From Phoronis australis (taxonomy: Eukaryota; Phoronida; Phoronidae): DNA of 64,000 nucleotides. The stretch covers positions 660,424 to 724,423 of the forward strand of contig NMRA01000110.1 in assembly GCA_002633005.1 (NCBI GenBank), given 5' to 3'. Below the pieces are notes generated by a model. It made no database searches and was not told where the DNA came from. It saw nothing but the letters and a program-made list of their open reading frames with translations. Shown piece after piece: positions 1 to 12,689 of this stretch. Each line of letters begins with the position of its first letter. The stretch's first letter is position 1. Made by a program: the position numbers and the translations under genes.

Positions 1-1078
1 CTAATGCTTTCAGAGATCCATACGGGTAAGTACTTCGTTTAGCCATTTACATCGAGAATTTCAACAAAAGTCTTGAAACTCTTAACATTTTGATTGGTAA
101 ATGAGGACAGCCTACTTGGTTTCAACAACGCATTTGTTAAAAAGTCACGAATCGGAGCCTAACTTTAGGATACGTGATTCAATGCAACTATTGAAACATT
201 GTTTTCTAATAGTGGCGCTGCAAATTATGTTGGATGTTGTTATATTGTGTCCTCGATATAACCATGGTAACAAGTAGGGTCAAAGAAGAGCTTCAACACA
301 TGAACTGCAGTGTTATTTTTTACCTACGGTAACAGAGCGTGGTCAGGTATAGGCCTACGTGGGAATACATTTTTCTGTTACGCAACTTAGAGTAGGCTAC
401 CCGTAAGCAGTTTAAACTGAATCCGAGATTGTATCGAAGTAAGCTTACACGCAAGTGATATCCAGAATTTTTTTTGCTAACACTGTTCGTCTTAGTGGCA
501 GATGATACACGGGACATGTAATGTTTTCAAATTCATGTTACTCTCATTTCGAACACACAAAACTAGTAAACGTTGTTGCCTGGTAGGCAAAGTTTGACCC
601 GTGACCTCTAATTAAAGGAGCAATCTGAAAGAGTAGTGGACAGGTTTTGAAAATGCACAAATCTTGTGACTGTTGTGGTCGCAAAAAGTTTGCCATAAAT
701 GCAGCAGAAGTATAGAACAAATTTTTACTAATTGGAATTCATTGCAGTACAAGAATCGCGATGACTTGAGCAACAATTGGTAGAAGAAAGTGCGGTGTTG
801 TTCAAACAGGACCTTAGGAACGACGATCGAACGTGAAAAACACGAGTTGGGCCGAGATCTGGGAATCAGTGGCCAGGCCAGTACAGATGTAAACGGTTTC
901 GCTTTGGCCTCATGTGACGCTGGGCCACCAACTGGCGTAACTGGTGAAAATGCAGTAATCCTTGAAATGCGACAGTTTGAGCTTCTTAGGTCTACGAAAA
1001 CTGTGTGAATGGAATGTTGTGACAATTTGAGCAGTTCGCAACATTTCATAGTCAAATGCGACCCTCTGGGACCTGAAC
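1..1078. other. No gene recognised
   Basis: Short open frames occur on both strands, but none resembles a known protein or has convincing coding bias. I see no repeat structure until the palindrome that starts at 1079. Confidence 0.5.
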
Positions 1079-1145
1079 GGTTTAGTACATGTAGATGCAT
1101 ATAGAGGGAGTCACTCCCTCTATATGCATCTACATGTACTAAACC
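1079..1145. repeat. Perfect 67-bp palindrome (32-bp arms, 3-base loop)
   Basis: Bases 1079-1110 are the exact reverse complement of 1114-1145, separated by TCA at 1111-1113. I found no mismatch in the 32-bp arms. Transcribed, it would fold into an unbroken hairpin. The sequence on either side shows no further inverted symmetry, so this is not simply the tip of a longer inverted repeat. Confidence 0.95.
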
Positions 1146-1522
1146 ACGGTGGACAGAACTGGAAGACCAACACTTTCGCTGGTTTGGTTAATCGTCTAAG
1201 TGACTAATTACACAGAAAATAACTTTGACGTACCTGTATAAACTATATCATTGATCCATTTTTCAATTTGTTTATTCTCCCTGAGCTGACCTCCCTTTCA
1301 TTACGTAACAGTGAATAATTCAACTGAGTGCCATGCGGGAGTGCCACAAACGCGCCGGGGACTCGTCATACCGATCAAAGGTGGCATGCCCAGCTTCCAG
1401 TCATCACAGACTCGGACTGCCCTGAAATTTCCAATCGCGAATTGCTTCAGCAATTAAATGAACATTTGAACAAATTGAGAAATGATTTGTTTAAATAAAT
1501 GAACATTTGAACAAAGTGAGAA

Positions 1523-3350
1523 ATGATTTGTCTAGAGAAATTGATTCTATCGGACTTCAGTATGGTGAGTTGTGAAGAGAGAATGACATGCTGTGAAAAC
1601 GCCGTGAGCAATCTTGATGACAAAATCACTACGCGACATTACAAACGGTTCTTGGAATCAGTTGACGCACATAAATGTGTAGAAAACTTAATAAGAACGG
1701 GCACGTGTATCGGAAGAAAACGAAGATCCTGATATTATTAATGAGTTTGGAACACGATCAGAAGACGACGAGCATAAAATCGTGGCCATTTTTGGACAAG
1801 TTAATGTGTCCAATCTCGTTACTATTCGCAGCGTTACTCGCCCGGGAACACGCCAAACACAGTGCTTCGGCGGTACCTTTTCTCCCCCGCGCCGGCCCCC
1901 ACAATCGGCAATGCAGCAAAAAGGAATGTTGTTTTGAACCAAGCAAAGCATCTCACTGGCACGGAAGACAGACATACCAAAAATGGACAAATGTCACATA
2001 CATGTACGATCGGCATGCTACGCGCTCTGTTTTGGTTGATACACGTAGGTTAAAATATGCATTTTCCCCTTATAGTGTGTAGATAGCCTCAAAATACTAA
2101 CGTTGAACATAAATGGTGCCACTTCTAAACATGAAGCATCAGACCACCTTAAGCTATTTTCTCAGTATGACACAGTTTGCCTTTGCTCATTTACCTTTTT
2201 CGTTAATAGGGTTACATTGGTTGAGAAGTCGCATTATACCCGGTGAGGAGAACCGTGGGGTGGCGCCTGTGTTTAAGTCCCGTATGTGGAACGAGTTGCA
2301 TGCAGTGGAATCATTTAAGGACCAATTGTGGTTCAAAATATCAAGTTTTCCCTTGACTAGATTTGGGTTTATATTGCACCACGAGATTCACAGTTCCTTA
2401 CAGACAACTCATTTAACATCCTGAGATTTACTCACGAACTCGTTTTATCGGAATGTTGAGCATGTGGTGTCAAAGACCCAAAGGTGTCGCGACAATCGAT
2501 AAAGTTTTCTTCGATAACAAAGCTTTTGCACATACTTTGCCAGAGTAAGCCAAACTAAACCATCCTATGAACGATGTTTTAACTCTCGTTGAGAGGCTAT
2601 TACAAACTCCTTGGGGGGCCCAGGGGCCTCCCCCTTGGCTGCCGCAAGTAAAATGAAACAGCAAAAGCGTGAGGAAATATTGAGTTCAGGAGCTAGGACG
2701 ATGGGGGAGGGGGGGAGCTTAGACGCGGATACACGTTCCCGTTTTTTTTAGTCCACCGGTAGATTTTCTGAAGAGGTCAACATCCTCGGTCCCCGCAACT
2801 TTCGGCCTGCCTGTGCAACATACAACCGCGCTTTGCCCAATTCCCCGAGGATGTTGAACCCCGCCCCCCCCCCCCCTTATGATGGCCAAACTAACCCATC
2901 CTATGAACGATGATAACTCTCGTTGCAAGGCGATTACAAACTCCTTATATAACGCTTGTTTTACTGCTAGAATTACTGAAATTGCGAGCCAGTTAACCAT
3001 CAAGGTACACCAAACATGTCTTCTTGTTGGTGTGGAATAATCTGAACTCTAGTGAGGTATGGAAGGCCATTAACTGGAGTGGGTCATTCGATGCTTCTAT
3101 AGATGACCTAGACAAACCAACTGATGGCCAATTTTGTACCCACTACCGCCACCTTTTGTTTGACGCATAGACCAGTTTTGCAGAAATAGGCGATGTATAC
3201 GTCCAAGTGTTGGCTGGTTATTTCATACCTGACGAGGTGTTTACCCGAATTTGTAAGATCAGTTCAAAAGCAGCGGATACTGACGTGCTGCCACCTGGCG
3301 TACTTAAAGCGTTGGTCGTTGCCGTTCAGTCCGTAGTCCAGACGAAACCA
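1523..3350 (+). mobile_element. Possible decayed non-LTR retrotransposon fragments
   Basis: Frames across 1660-2030 give broken stretches such as EDDEHKIVAIFGQVNVSNLV, reminiscent of the ORF1 of CR1/L2-type elements. Around 3205-3350 a stretch including ADTDVLPPGVLKALV resembles the start of a LINE reverse-transcriptase domain, where PGPDGIPPxxLK is usual. Stops and frameshifts interrupt both. The assignment rests on remembered motif resemblance only. Two independent relics are as likely as one element. Confidence 0.25.
2538..2950. repeat. Imperfect direct repeat pair
   Basis: About 70 bases at 2538-2615 recur at 2884-2950. Both contain CATCCTATGAACGATG followed by AACTCTCGTTG and ATTACAAACTCCTT. 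G- and C-rich runs sit beside each copy (2609-2635 and 2862-2877). This looks like two copies of a short interspersed repeat or the remains of direct terminal repeats. Confidence 0.6.
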
Positions 3351-5750
3351 ATTTTCCAATGCCTCATATCAATCATAATTTTGTAAAGCACCAGGTTTGT
3401 TCTTTTGTCCAATGTCACGAGACAATAATGTACGACTCTAAAAGAACACGCATCAACTCAAAACTGTTGTCAAGAAATAAAAAACACAACGCAGTAGCGT
3501 TTTAGTTGTCGTATTTCTTCGGAGAAACAAGGATGCTACACTAAACTTTAAGGAGGAATTCAATTTCAGAAGCCAAACACGTTAAAAATTACCAGTTTCT
3601 GTCACTAAAATTTCAATTCATTTCGGCCAGTATTTTATTGCCCTGCATACATCATTAATATATTCCATAATTCCTCTGCACCACCCAATATTCGCTTAGA
3701 TCAACTTTAGATATATCAGGGGCAGACGGCGACACCTATTGATGTAGAGAAGCATTGTTGAACTACAACAACCATTGAACTGCTCAGTTTACAAATGATG
3801 GCTGACGGACTTGCGTAAATAAACAAGAATAAATAAATAAATAAATAAATAAATAGATAAATAAGAATAAGTAATTAAATTGTAGTAACAATCAAACAAG
3901 TTCTCACCCATGTCAGTAACTGTCATTTTTTCCAGTAGGTTATGATGCGATGTATAAATAAAAATGCTCAAGTTCCTTGGGTACATGGGTAATGAAAGGG
4001 CGTGGGGCTCACGTTGATGGGTGATGCGGGGCGTGGCGCTCACATTGATGGATGATCCCGGGCGTATCGCTCGCATTGACAGTTTACTAGGCTAGGTTTC
4101 CAACAAAACGTACAGTGTACCATTTCAGAATAAACTCCTGTGACAGGGTTCACTTTTTGGGTTTGAAGCCGTACTAAAAGACAGCTTTTACAGCTCGACT
4201 CCACAAAAGAGTTTTTCGTTTTTAGGTTAGTAAAAGGCAGCCCCAGAGTTAAGTATTTAATGTTTAATAAATCGTTTTGTGAAGTTTAAAATCCTTAAAA
4301 GATTAAAATATTATCGACATGGAAAAACATAACAAGATGGCTTGAGACTATTCAAACTTTCACAAGATGGCGTTGACCAGCTTAAAACTGTACAAATACA
4401 CTAGCCTGGGGCAAAGCGCCTTAGCTAAGCGAAAACGTAAGGAACTTCTTTTCCCTTTGACTTTCAAGACTCAAACTAGTCGAGTAATGACCCTCCTCCG
4501 TTATCTTATTTAATTATCATAAACTAAACATTGTCCATCATTGGCAATCAACTATTTTATACAAATTAGGGCATTTGCCACTTCCTTGAGGCAAAACACC
4601 GAAACCTTAGAACGATAAAAAAGGACATGTTTATCTAAGAGAAATTATAACCTATCATGGCAATTAAATATTCCTTTATCCACAGTAACTTGACTAATAA
4701 ACACATCAATAAAAGTTTGGAATTTTGTGTTCACTTGCCCGTGTTTTTATAATTTTTAGTCCAATTAATTTATATTGCATACTGATAAAAAGCCCACAAC
4801 CCTTTCCAACGATACCACACAACGCCAATAACTTTGTTTCCAAAGAGGGCGCTTGGTCTCAAAGGGAATGTAACAAGTTCAGTTGTAGCTAAATGTGGTA
4901 AGTGTTTGAGCATTCAGCTTTTTCAATAGTACTTACAGTGCTGGTTCCATGGCAATAAAAGCGTATGGCAATTTGGCAACACTTAAACACCTTATTTATT
5001 GAACAACTGACTGATAGGTAGTAGTGACAGTCTGACTGATAGACAACAGTGATAGTCTTCTCAGTTGACGAACCATTCCTAGTCACTACCGAACACCAAC
5101 ACACGTTCGCAAGTTGTTCACTAGCCTGGTGACGCGTTGCTGTGTGATGGCATTCCAATCCTGAGTCAGTTAGTACCTGCCACAGTGGTTGTGTTGGTCA
5201 TTCGTGGTGTTCGATAGGGTTCAAGTCTGGGCTTCGTGTGGGCCATTCCACCGTGATTTGGAACCAGAACACCAGGCGTGCGTTCGGTAACGCTAGGACA
5301 TACTCTAGAGCCTAGCTAAAACCTGGCCAAAGTCAGGTGCGAGAGAACGTTCTCACGTTACCCTCCGCCAAACTTTCAAGTCAAGCGTGCTTAAATACAT
5401 ACTCCGACGGATTTTTTAGTCTGAGAATGACTTGACAAAATTTTTATCTGGTCATATTTTTGCGTGTTGCTTATATCGCTGAAAATGGCAACAGTCCACT
5501 ATTCTGAGGGTTCACTACTCCGAAGGTTCATTACACCGAAAATATCTAAAATTTTGATCCCAGGAATAATTTTTGTACGTTTGCATGCAAAAGTAAACGA
5601 TACTTCGGATATTAGATGCGCTGAGTGGTGTACCTATACTGAAAACAACGTCCGGTACCTATTGATTTCATGTGCATACGAAAATGCCTGCAAGTCTTAC
5701 GAATACGGAAAACTACTGATGTACGTTCTTGTATTTTTAAAAGGTTATCA
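3300..5750. other. No gene recognised
   Basis: AT-rich sequence with a short AAAT microsatellite near 3825-3865. I see no exon with recognisable protein content on either strand. Confidence 0.5.
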
Positions 5751-5751
5751 A

Positions 5752-5970
5752 ACCCGGATTTGGTTTTTGACTTTCCCATCCAGCTCTTTGAGACAGAATA
5801 ATACTCTGTAACCATTAACAACCTTCAAAACTTTGCTGAGCAATTTGGATTGTCCTTTCAAAGTTTGCTGACCGGGCAAGCGTGACCTACGCTTTTTACG
5901 AATTACACGACTGTAAGAAAAGTCCACCCACAAAGGACCATATTGTCCAAACTGTGACATGGGGTTTAGG
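5752..5970 (+). repeat. Dispersed repeat family R1, copy 1
   Basis: Shares ordered blocks with 53075-53320: an ACCCGG start, TCTTTGAGACAGAATAATACTC-like text, CTCTGTAACC, then GGCAAGCGTGACCTACGCTTTT and a shared end mentioning TGTCCAAACTGTGACA. Divergence is roughly a quarter of positions by eye. No coding content is recognisable. Confidence 0.6.
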
Positions 5971-6912
5971 AATTTTCAACTGAATCCTCTAAACCCTATT
6001 TTGATGATTTCAACCAATCCTCGTTCTCTCACTTGCTGAGGTATTATTGGCGTCACTCTTGGAAGATAAAATAGAAATCAGCTAAGAATTCATACCCACT
6101 ATATCGCGAATTGTACATTATGGTCCTTGGTGGGTGGTCGTTTCCCACAGATGCCCTGTAACTCGCTAAAAGCGTGGGTCATGCACGCTTGCCCCTTTAG
6201 CAGAATTTGTCATTAGTTTTCTAGTTTTCTAATTTTCTAACTTTAGAGGGTTGTCGAGACGTTAGAGAACATTTTTTAAGGAATTGGACGAGAAAGTCGT
6301 TTTTGTATCCGTTCATAGGACAAAACCGGTGTTGGAATACTTTTAACTTGGAAGATTGACACCAGAGATGCATCAGCAGGTGATAGAACGAGGATTGATG
6401 GAAATCATCACAGGGTTTACTATCCGTTCAAAACAATACGAAGTAGGGATATTTGACATCACCTTCAATTCAAAATCTGAAATGCCTGCACATTACCATA
6501 CTATGTTAGCAAGTATACCAAAATAGCAGACAACAAACCTATTTTCTGCTGTTTTGTTTCTCTGTCGATTTCAAGACATTCAAGCTACACTATTTTTGAG
6601 AGCTCTTTCGCTGCTCTAAAGCTTAGCAACACGTAGTTATAGATATTTACTTCTAGAGTCCGTTGTTACTCTATGGTGTATCGTTGGCTAAATGGGTGGA
6701 CGTTACGCCGTTAATTGTTGGAGGCGTAATTAATTGCGACGTAAAGAAATAAGTTGTGGCGTAAAGTAATTATTTACTGCGTAAAGTAATTATTTACGGC
6801 GTAAAGAAATTATTTGCCTCGTAAAGTAATTACTTACGGCGTAAAGAAACTTTGTAGAGCGTTAAATAATTAATTTCGGCGTAAAGTAACTTTTAGCCTC
6901 TCAAGCACTTTA

Positions 6913-7130
6913 CGACGTAATGTAAGAATTACTTTACGACGTAATGTAAGAATTACTTTACGACGTAATGTAAGAATTACTTTACGACGTAATGTAAGAA
7001 TTACTTTACGACGTAATGTAAGAATTACTTTACGACGTAATGTAAGAATTACTTTACGACGTAATATAAGAATTACTTTACGACGTAATGTAAGAATTAC
7101 TTTACGACGTAATGTAAGAATTACTTTACG
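6913..7130. repeat. Tandem array of about ten 24-bp units
   Basis: The unit TTACTTTACGACGTAATG plus TAAGAA repeats about ten times almost without change. Upstream, 6700-6912 holds looser, degenerate units built on GGCGTAAAGTAATTATTT. Because 24 is a multiple of three and no stop occurs, the minus strand reads as a long repetitive frame. This is a satellite artefact and does not look like a gene. Each unit contains the self-complementary core TTACGNCGTAA. Confidence 0.93.
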
Positions 7131-7440
7131 CCGCAAATAATTACTTTACTCCTCTGCCGACAAGAATTAACTTACGCACGTAATTTGATTGAGTAACGTT
7201 CAGGCATTTGACTAACGATAATATCGACGATAATGGTATAGTAACCACGCGCGTCCAATGCCAATGAATGACGTAAAGCCTCCTCTAATCGCCTGCATGA
7301 GGATGTCATCTGCGCAAACACCACTCGGGCGAAGTTGGGCCCTGGACCCAGGTAGGGCCCTATGATTACGTGAAGCGCTTTGAATGGGAAGCAAATTCTC
7401 AAATATAATCGTAGTTAGTAGTGCCAGTAGCTGCAACAGA

Positions 7441-7505
7441 TTTGTTGTTGTTGTTGTTGTTGTTGTTGTAGTAGTTGTTGTTGTAGTAGTTGTTGTTGTT
7501 GTTGT
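7441..7505. repeat. GTT/GTA triplet microsatellite
   Basis: A near-uninterrupted run of GTT triplets with GTA variants. Confidence 0.95.
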
Positions 7506-7858
7506 TGTCCATCTATACCCTATCTCTAACAGATAGGCTGAGGCTGGACCTTTTCCGCACGGGTGGGGGTTCGATCGAACCCCTCGAACCCCCGCTGGCT
7601 ACGGGCCTGACTGACCTGCACCTGAAAAGTTTCTACCGTTTTACGGTATCTTATTCAACAGATGTTCATTGACGGGTTACCTACACTCACGAGGTGGCGC
7701 TTAGGAAAAATTTTTTTAGACATATGAATAGATTAACAGCAGAAAGCATTGAGTGGGATAGCGGTGACCCCACGTGACTACAGAATACATATAAGTAGGA
7801 TTGTTGCCCTACCAACATCTTAAAAAGGATATTAAAATCTGTTTTCGGTGAGTTCAAA

Positions 7859-8019
7859 CCAGTGCTGTAGTGGTAAAATTTGAGGTAAGTAGACGCCCAA
7901 AACCCAGCTTATCACCTTGAGCACTGAACGTAATTACAGTGCGTAGGCGCTACGTTCAAATGCCAAAAGGTGGTTGGCTGCATGCGCCTACGTGCGCCTA
8001 CGCCCCACTACAGCACTGG
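7859..8019. mobile_element. Short MITE with 15-bp perfect terminal inverted repeats
   Basis: CCAGTGCTGTAGTGG at 7859-7873 is matched by its exact reverse complement at 8005-8019. The interior has a smaller inverted motif around GCGCCTACG/CGTAGGCGC. Both ends are flanked by similar TTCAAAC-like bases. It has no coding capacity, as expected of a non-autonomous element. A partial copy of the terminus occurs at 13491-13504. Confidence 0.75.
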
Positions 8020-8029
8020 TTCAAACAGT

Positions 8030-8215
8030 CCTCGTTCTGTCACCTGCTAAAGTGTCATTGACGTCCCAGCTGAGTGACAAAAGCAGGATTCTTAAATTCG
8101 TACTTTCTGCGTCACAGACTGGATATTATGGAGCTTTTTGAGCAGTCTTTTTTGCAGTTATGTAACACGCCTAAAGCGTAAGGCCACGCTTGCTCGCTTA
8201 CCAGCCTTTGTAAAG
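8030..8215 (+). repeat. Dispersed repeat family R1-related sequence
   Basis: TCCTCGTTCTGTCACCTGCT is followed by a block ending in GGCCACGCTTGCTCGCTTAC. It parallels 6018-6200 (TCCTCGTTCTCTCACTTGCT, then a CACGCTTGCCCC block). This suggests the same repeat is present twice within about 2 kb. Confidence 0.4.
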
Positions 8216-11200
8216 ACTTTAAAATTTTGACCGAAATTTTTGAGGGTTATAGAGTTACATGGAATTATTTGGTTTCAGAGAACTGAGTATGAAAGTCGGT
8301 TATAGTATCAGTGCTAGTAGCCACTATCAACATTGGTATCGGCCATTCCCGACATGACATCTGCAGGCGCAGTTGAGAAAACATTTAAAAGTGTATTACA
8401 ATTTTTAAATTATTTTTTTGTGAGAATTAACTGTTTAACCTATGGATATAAAATACAAGTTTGCCTTAACATAACCTACCTTTTCGTCCAACCATTTTCT
8501 TCAACTGTATTAGCCATCAACTTCATGACGTCTCCCACGTCCATGTCTTCATAGTCCTCTCTCCTGTAAATCGTTCACTCTTTAACTACGAGCGTCCCGA
8601 AATAAAATGTCGATGAATCGATCACTCGGATAAAGATGACGTCATGCTATTATGCTTTTTGATGACGTACCTAACTGTACTCACCGAATAATTCTGACGC
8701 TTTCTATTTCTTGAGTCATTTTTTCTTGCATACAAAAGTGGTCCGATCATTACTTTTAATATGATGTAGGACTTTTTTGAAATAATTTCATTTATCTTAT
8801 CAAACGCTCAGAAAATATAGACAGACGGCAAGCAATAAAACTGACTGGAATGATAACGAAAATTAAAAAGATATCTGTTTTCCCAGCCGATCCCATTCAC
8901 CCATTGCCATATGGTATATGCAGTCTTCTGCGAACAGAAGAATCATAAGGATCAATGGACTGTTGAAAGCTTTGAGTTGGCAATATTTTTTGGAAAATAA
9001 ATTTCTCAATTTTGTAATATTCACATACAATTAGTGTTGAAACGTGACAAACTTTTGTCAATCTCGGACGCTATCACCTGATAGAAAAAGAAGGTTGTTA
9101 AGAAACGTGTGGTCCTGTGAATTTGTCGAAGATTATGTCTTCAATACCATAGGTCAGATATCGATACAAACTAACTGTTTGATTTGTCCAATGAAACGAA
9201 GAGGACCTAAAGAATGCACGCCACATTTACACGACCACTAGATGTAAACAACTGCCTTTGGTTCTTCCCCTCAAATGCTACTCCAGCTTCCTGTCAGGAG
9301 AGTGCTGGTGCTAAGAACATTTGTTAAACGAAATTGAAACCTCTTTAGTTTTGAATTACTTGTAAATTGGAATTTCACTTACCACTCTTTACTTAAAAAG
9401 AGTTTAAAACTTCCATTTTGCAAGAAATTTTGAAGTTTTGTACAGGACTTAACCAGGCTTACAAACAAGATTTTTCTGGCGTCATTCATGTTTGTCAGAA
9501 AATTCATAACATGCAAATATTGTGCATAAAACTTCCCGCAACACAAGTATCCATTGCAAAAACTCGTTGTTGCCATCGTAGTTCATACGCTGAACAGGAA
9601 AGTTCCAAATGCGATCAAAATGCAGAGGATCGCCGCGGGTATTTAAAAGAATATTCACAGAGAAACTATTTTGCGACACCTGTTAACGAAACAGCGTTAC
9701 CAAACCAACTCGAAAAGTATACGTTTTCTGAAAGTAAAATGTGTAGACTTTTTATCGTCAATTGGGTCTCGTGACCATGTCTTTTTAGTAAAATTCAGCA
9801 AAGGAAAAAAGGGTACTTTGATTGCAAACCAACTCAACTTTGTATATCAATAGCAACAGGATCATAATTTCATATCAAAGTCGCAATTGCATTAATTTTT
9901 CTAAATTATGATTTCGTTTCCGATTCCAGCAACATTTTAAAAACAGAACCAAACAGCGTTTCCGAAAACAGAGCCCAGAACAAATACCGCTATTGCAGAA
10001 ATGAAACGTGAATCAGATCAACCATTTTTCAACTATATATATGACGTTCCGAAAAATGGCGAACGATGTCAAAACACATTGCAACCTTTGTCGGTGTTAT
10101 CAGACTCGTTATCAGCATCAAACCTCAGTTACAGTCGGTCGTTGAACGACAAAATGTAACCTGGATTAATTTTTTACGTTTTTTACAGTAAATCACAGGC
10201 GTAGCAAGATTTAGTGTGAAGGAGCGAACCAAATGTGAGCGCACTTCAACACCAGCTTCCGATTTTTGCTCCCGCCACTGGCTTTGCCTTCACGTGCACC
10301 CCGTTGACACGAGTCATACTCATAACAGTTTCACATGCGTCCCCTTTGTGAAAGTAAAAATTGAGGGTGGCGAATTCGAGTTTGCCAAACTTTTGTGGCG
10401 GCCTTTAAAACTAATTCCTTCTTATCGCCAGCACTTCAGCTCAATAGGCACCGCAACTTCCGCATACCCCTCGTCACAAGATTACAGACTTTTCTGTTTC
10501 GGAGACCATTCCCGTGAAGACGTCCATCCATAATCTTGGGAATCCACCCTTCAACACATGATTTCGCCACATAGGATCACTGGTCATGGAATTAGTCTCA
10601 ATTAAACAGGGTCCAACAAATGAATCTCGCGGTATTTACCCACAATGCCGCAACATCCGTTGGAGTTTCTAATGTTATGAGTTGTTATTGCCTTGCTTTT
10701 TCAATTCTTTCTTGACTTAATTTATTCCCGGTATTCGGCTCAGTTTCCAATGCCAACAACGTTTCATTGCTGTGACGCAATTCATACGGTGAGCTGTACG
10801 TGATGTAAGGAATTTAAGAAAATTTCGCTTTAGGTACAAGTACTGAAGGCTCAAAATGAACTAACAATTCTTACTGACTGATATCATGTCAACTCTTACT
10901 GATTGATATCATGTCAATTCTTAGTGATTGATATCATGTCATTTCAGCACGTCTTATCAACTGAAATATCTAAATTTGTATTATGAAAACAATAAGAATT
11001 CCGTATTTTTTTATTCCTGGACCTCTGGTAATCCAATTAGTTTTAAAAGTACTTGCTTAAGCTGATTGCGCAATGCGGTACTATTACAGGATAATTAAAT
11101 TTATCAATTTAGGAATAAGAACACCAACTCTTGAATGTTGTCATCTGTTCATAAACGTCAACTGTTACTCATATCACCACATTTTGGATCTTGGCGTGAT

Positions 11201-12600
11201 ACACACACAAACTACATGCTCACCTAGGAGAACCGGTACATTGTTTCATAACATAATCAAACGTCAACATTAACATGACACAGTCATTTGTTTCCAATCA
11301 TGTGGATTTCAACTCAAGCCTAGCATTTTCCAAAGCATGCAACCTTCCTCAACGCACGCCACCCATTCTTTTGGATTTCTCACTGAAACCAAGCTGTTAC
11401 GCTGAAAACAAGGTCATATCTAATATTTGTCTGGAAGCAAGTTAGTTACTGAAGTCACAATCAGTAAACAAGTACACAGATTCACAACCAATACCTGTAG
11501 TTCCACAATGGCATGGTGTTTAACGAACTAGTCTCAGGTATAAAAATTAATTACAAACATATTCAGCCTTGAAGTTGGATAATATGCGACTACGCTTATG
11601 CGTCGGTCAATGAATGCAATAATAATGTCCACCGAGGTTGGATCAGTGCGCTGTAACATGTAACAAAAACGATCGGATATTCTACGGAAGTGTTATTAAG
11701 TGAAAAGAAACCCTTTGGTAGAGCCTTGTTCTGTAAATTCTTGGAATCTGTGGATAAAATCTCTGTGTGCATTATTTCACACGTTGTTTTGAGGAGGGCG
11801 GTCTCAAAGAACACCGGTGACGGTTACTGTAGCATCCTGCCTTGTCGTCAAGGGAAAGCCGGAAAAACAGTTTTTAAATTTATTGGTAGGCCTACATTAT
11901 TAATTTTCTGAAACCCAAGAAACTCAAAATTATCTAAAAAAACATACTAAAACACAGCGACCGCTATAAAACCACAAAAAAGATTTTCATCGCATCTGTC
12001 AGCATACATGTACGTGTGACGTCAGCGGTACAAAAGGGCTTTCTGGTCAACATTCACTATCCTGTCTCCAGCGGATGCCGGAGGTCACCTTGGGTAACAC
12101 TTAGTGACGTATGCCAACAGTATCCAACCAAAGTGCAGCCACTCGCCAAAGGTTAACCAATCGTAGCCATTCAATGAAATACAGATGAAACAAGAAAATT
12201 CGGCGTACTTGATATTCAGTATCAAACGTTCGAAGAAACTTTTTATTTTATTTTTTAGTTCTGTAGTAATCGCTATTCACTTACTTACAACAATCTTAAG
12301 TTGTATTTTACGGGCTTCGTAGTCCCTTGGAGCTGTTTGCACTTATAGAACTCATATTTTCGATGTGACTGTTTTCAGTCAACCCTGTACGCATTTCCGT
12401 GGCTTCTCTCATAGTAAATGTGATGTCATTAAGGAGTAGTTTTCAATCAAACCAGTTCCCTGTTCTGTTTATTACAGAAGACTACCACCGGATAGGGAAT
12501 GTGTTCAAGACTTCCGATAGCCACCACCAAAGTCAATTTCTTCCTTGTTTTTCCCGAAATTAAATATAGATTCTATTTATAGATTACTTCATGAAGCCTA
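8216..12600. other. No gene recognised; a 25-bp triplicate at 10871-10941
   Basis: Several open frames of 60-118 codons occur, but none is recognisable and none has neighbours or splice sites that support it. GATATCATGTCA recurs three times at 25-base spacing (10880, 10905 and 10930). Confidence 0.5.
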
Positions 12601-12604
12601 GCCG

Positions 12605-12612
12605 TATAAAAG
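12605..12612 (+). promoter_or_regulatory. TATA box of the GWDS precursor gene
   Basis: TATAAAAG lies 85 bases upstream of the start codon at 12690. It implies a transcription start near 12635 and a 5' leader of about 50-60 bases, if the leader is unspliced. This is a textbook core promoter match in the right place, typical of strongly cell-type-specific genes. Confidence 0.7.
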
Positions 12613-12689
12613 TAGGAACCCAGGGCCCAAAGAAATCAGAAATTGAATTGGAATCTTAAGAATAAGAAAAACATTTTGTGAAACTTGCG

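Noticed and set aside
6870-7136. Long minus-strand frame of RKVILTLR repeats
   Set aside because: Product of a 24-bp satellite whose unit length is a multiple of three; no start context or flanking exon.
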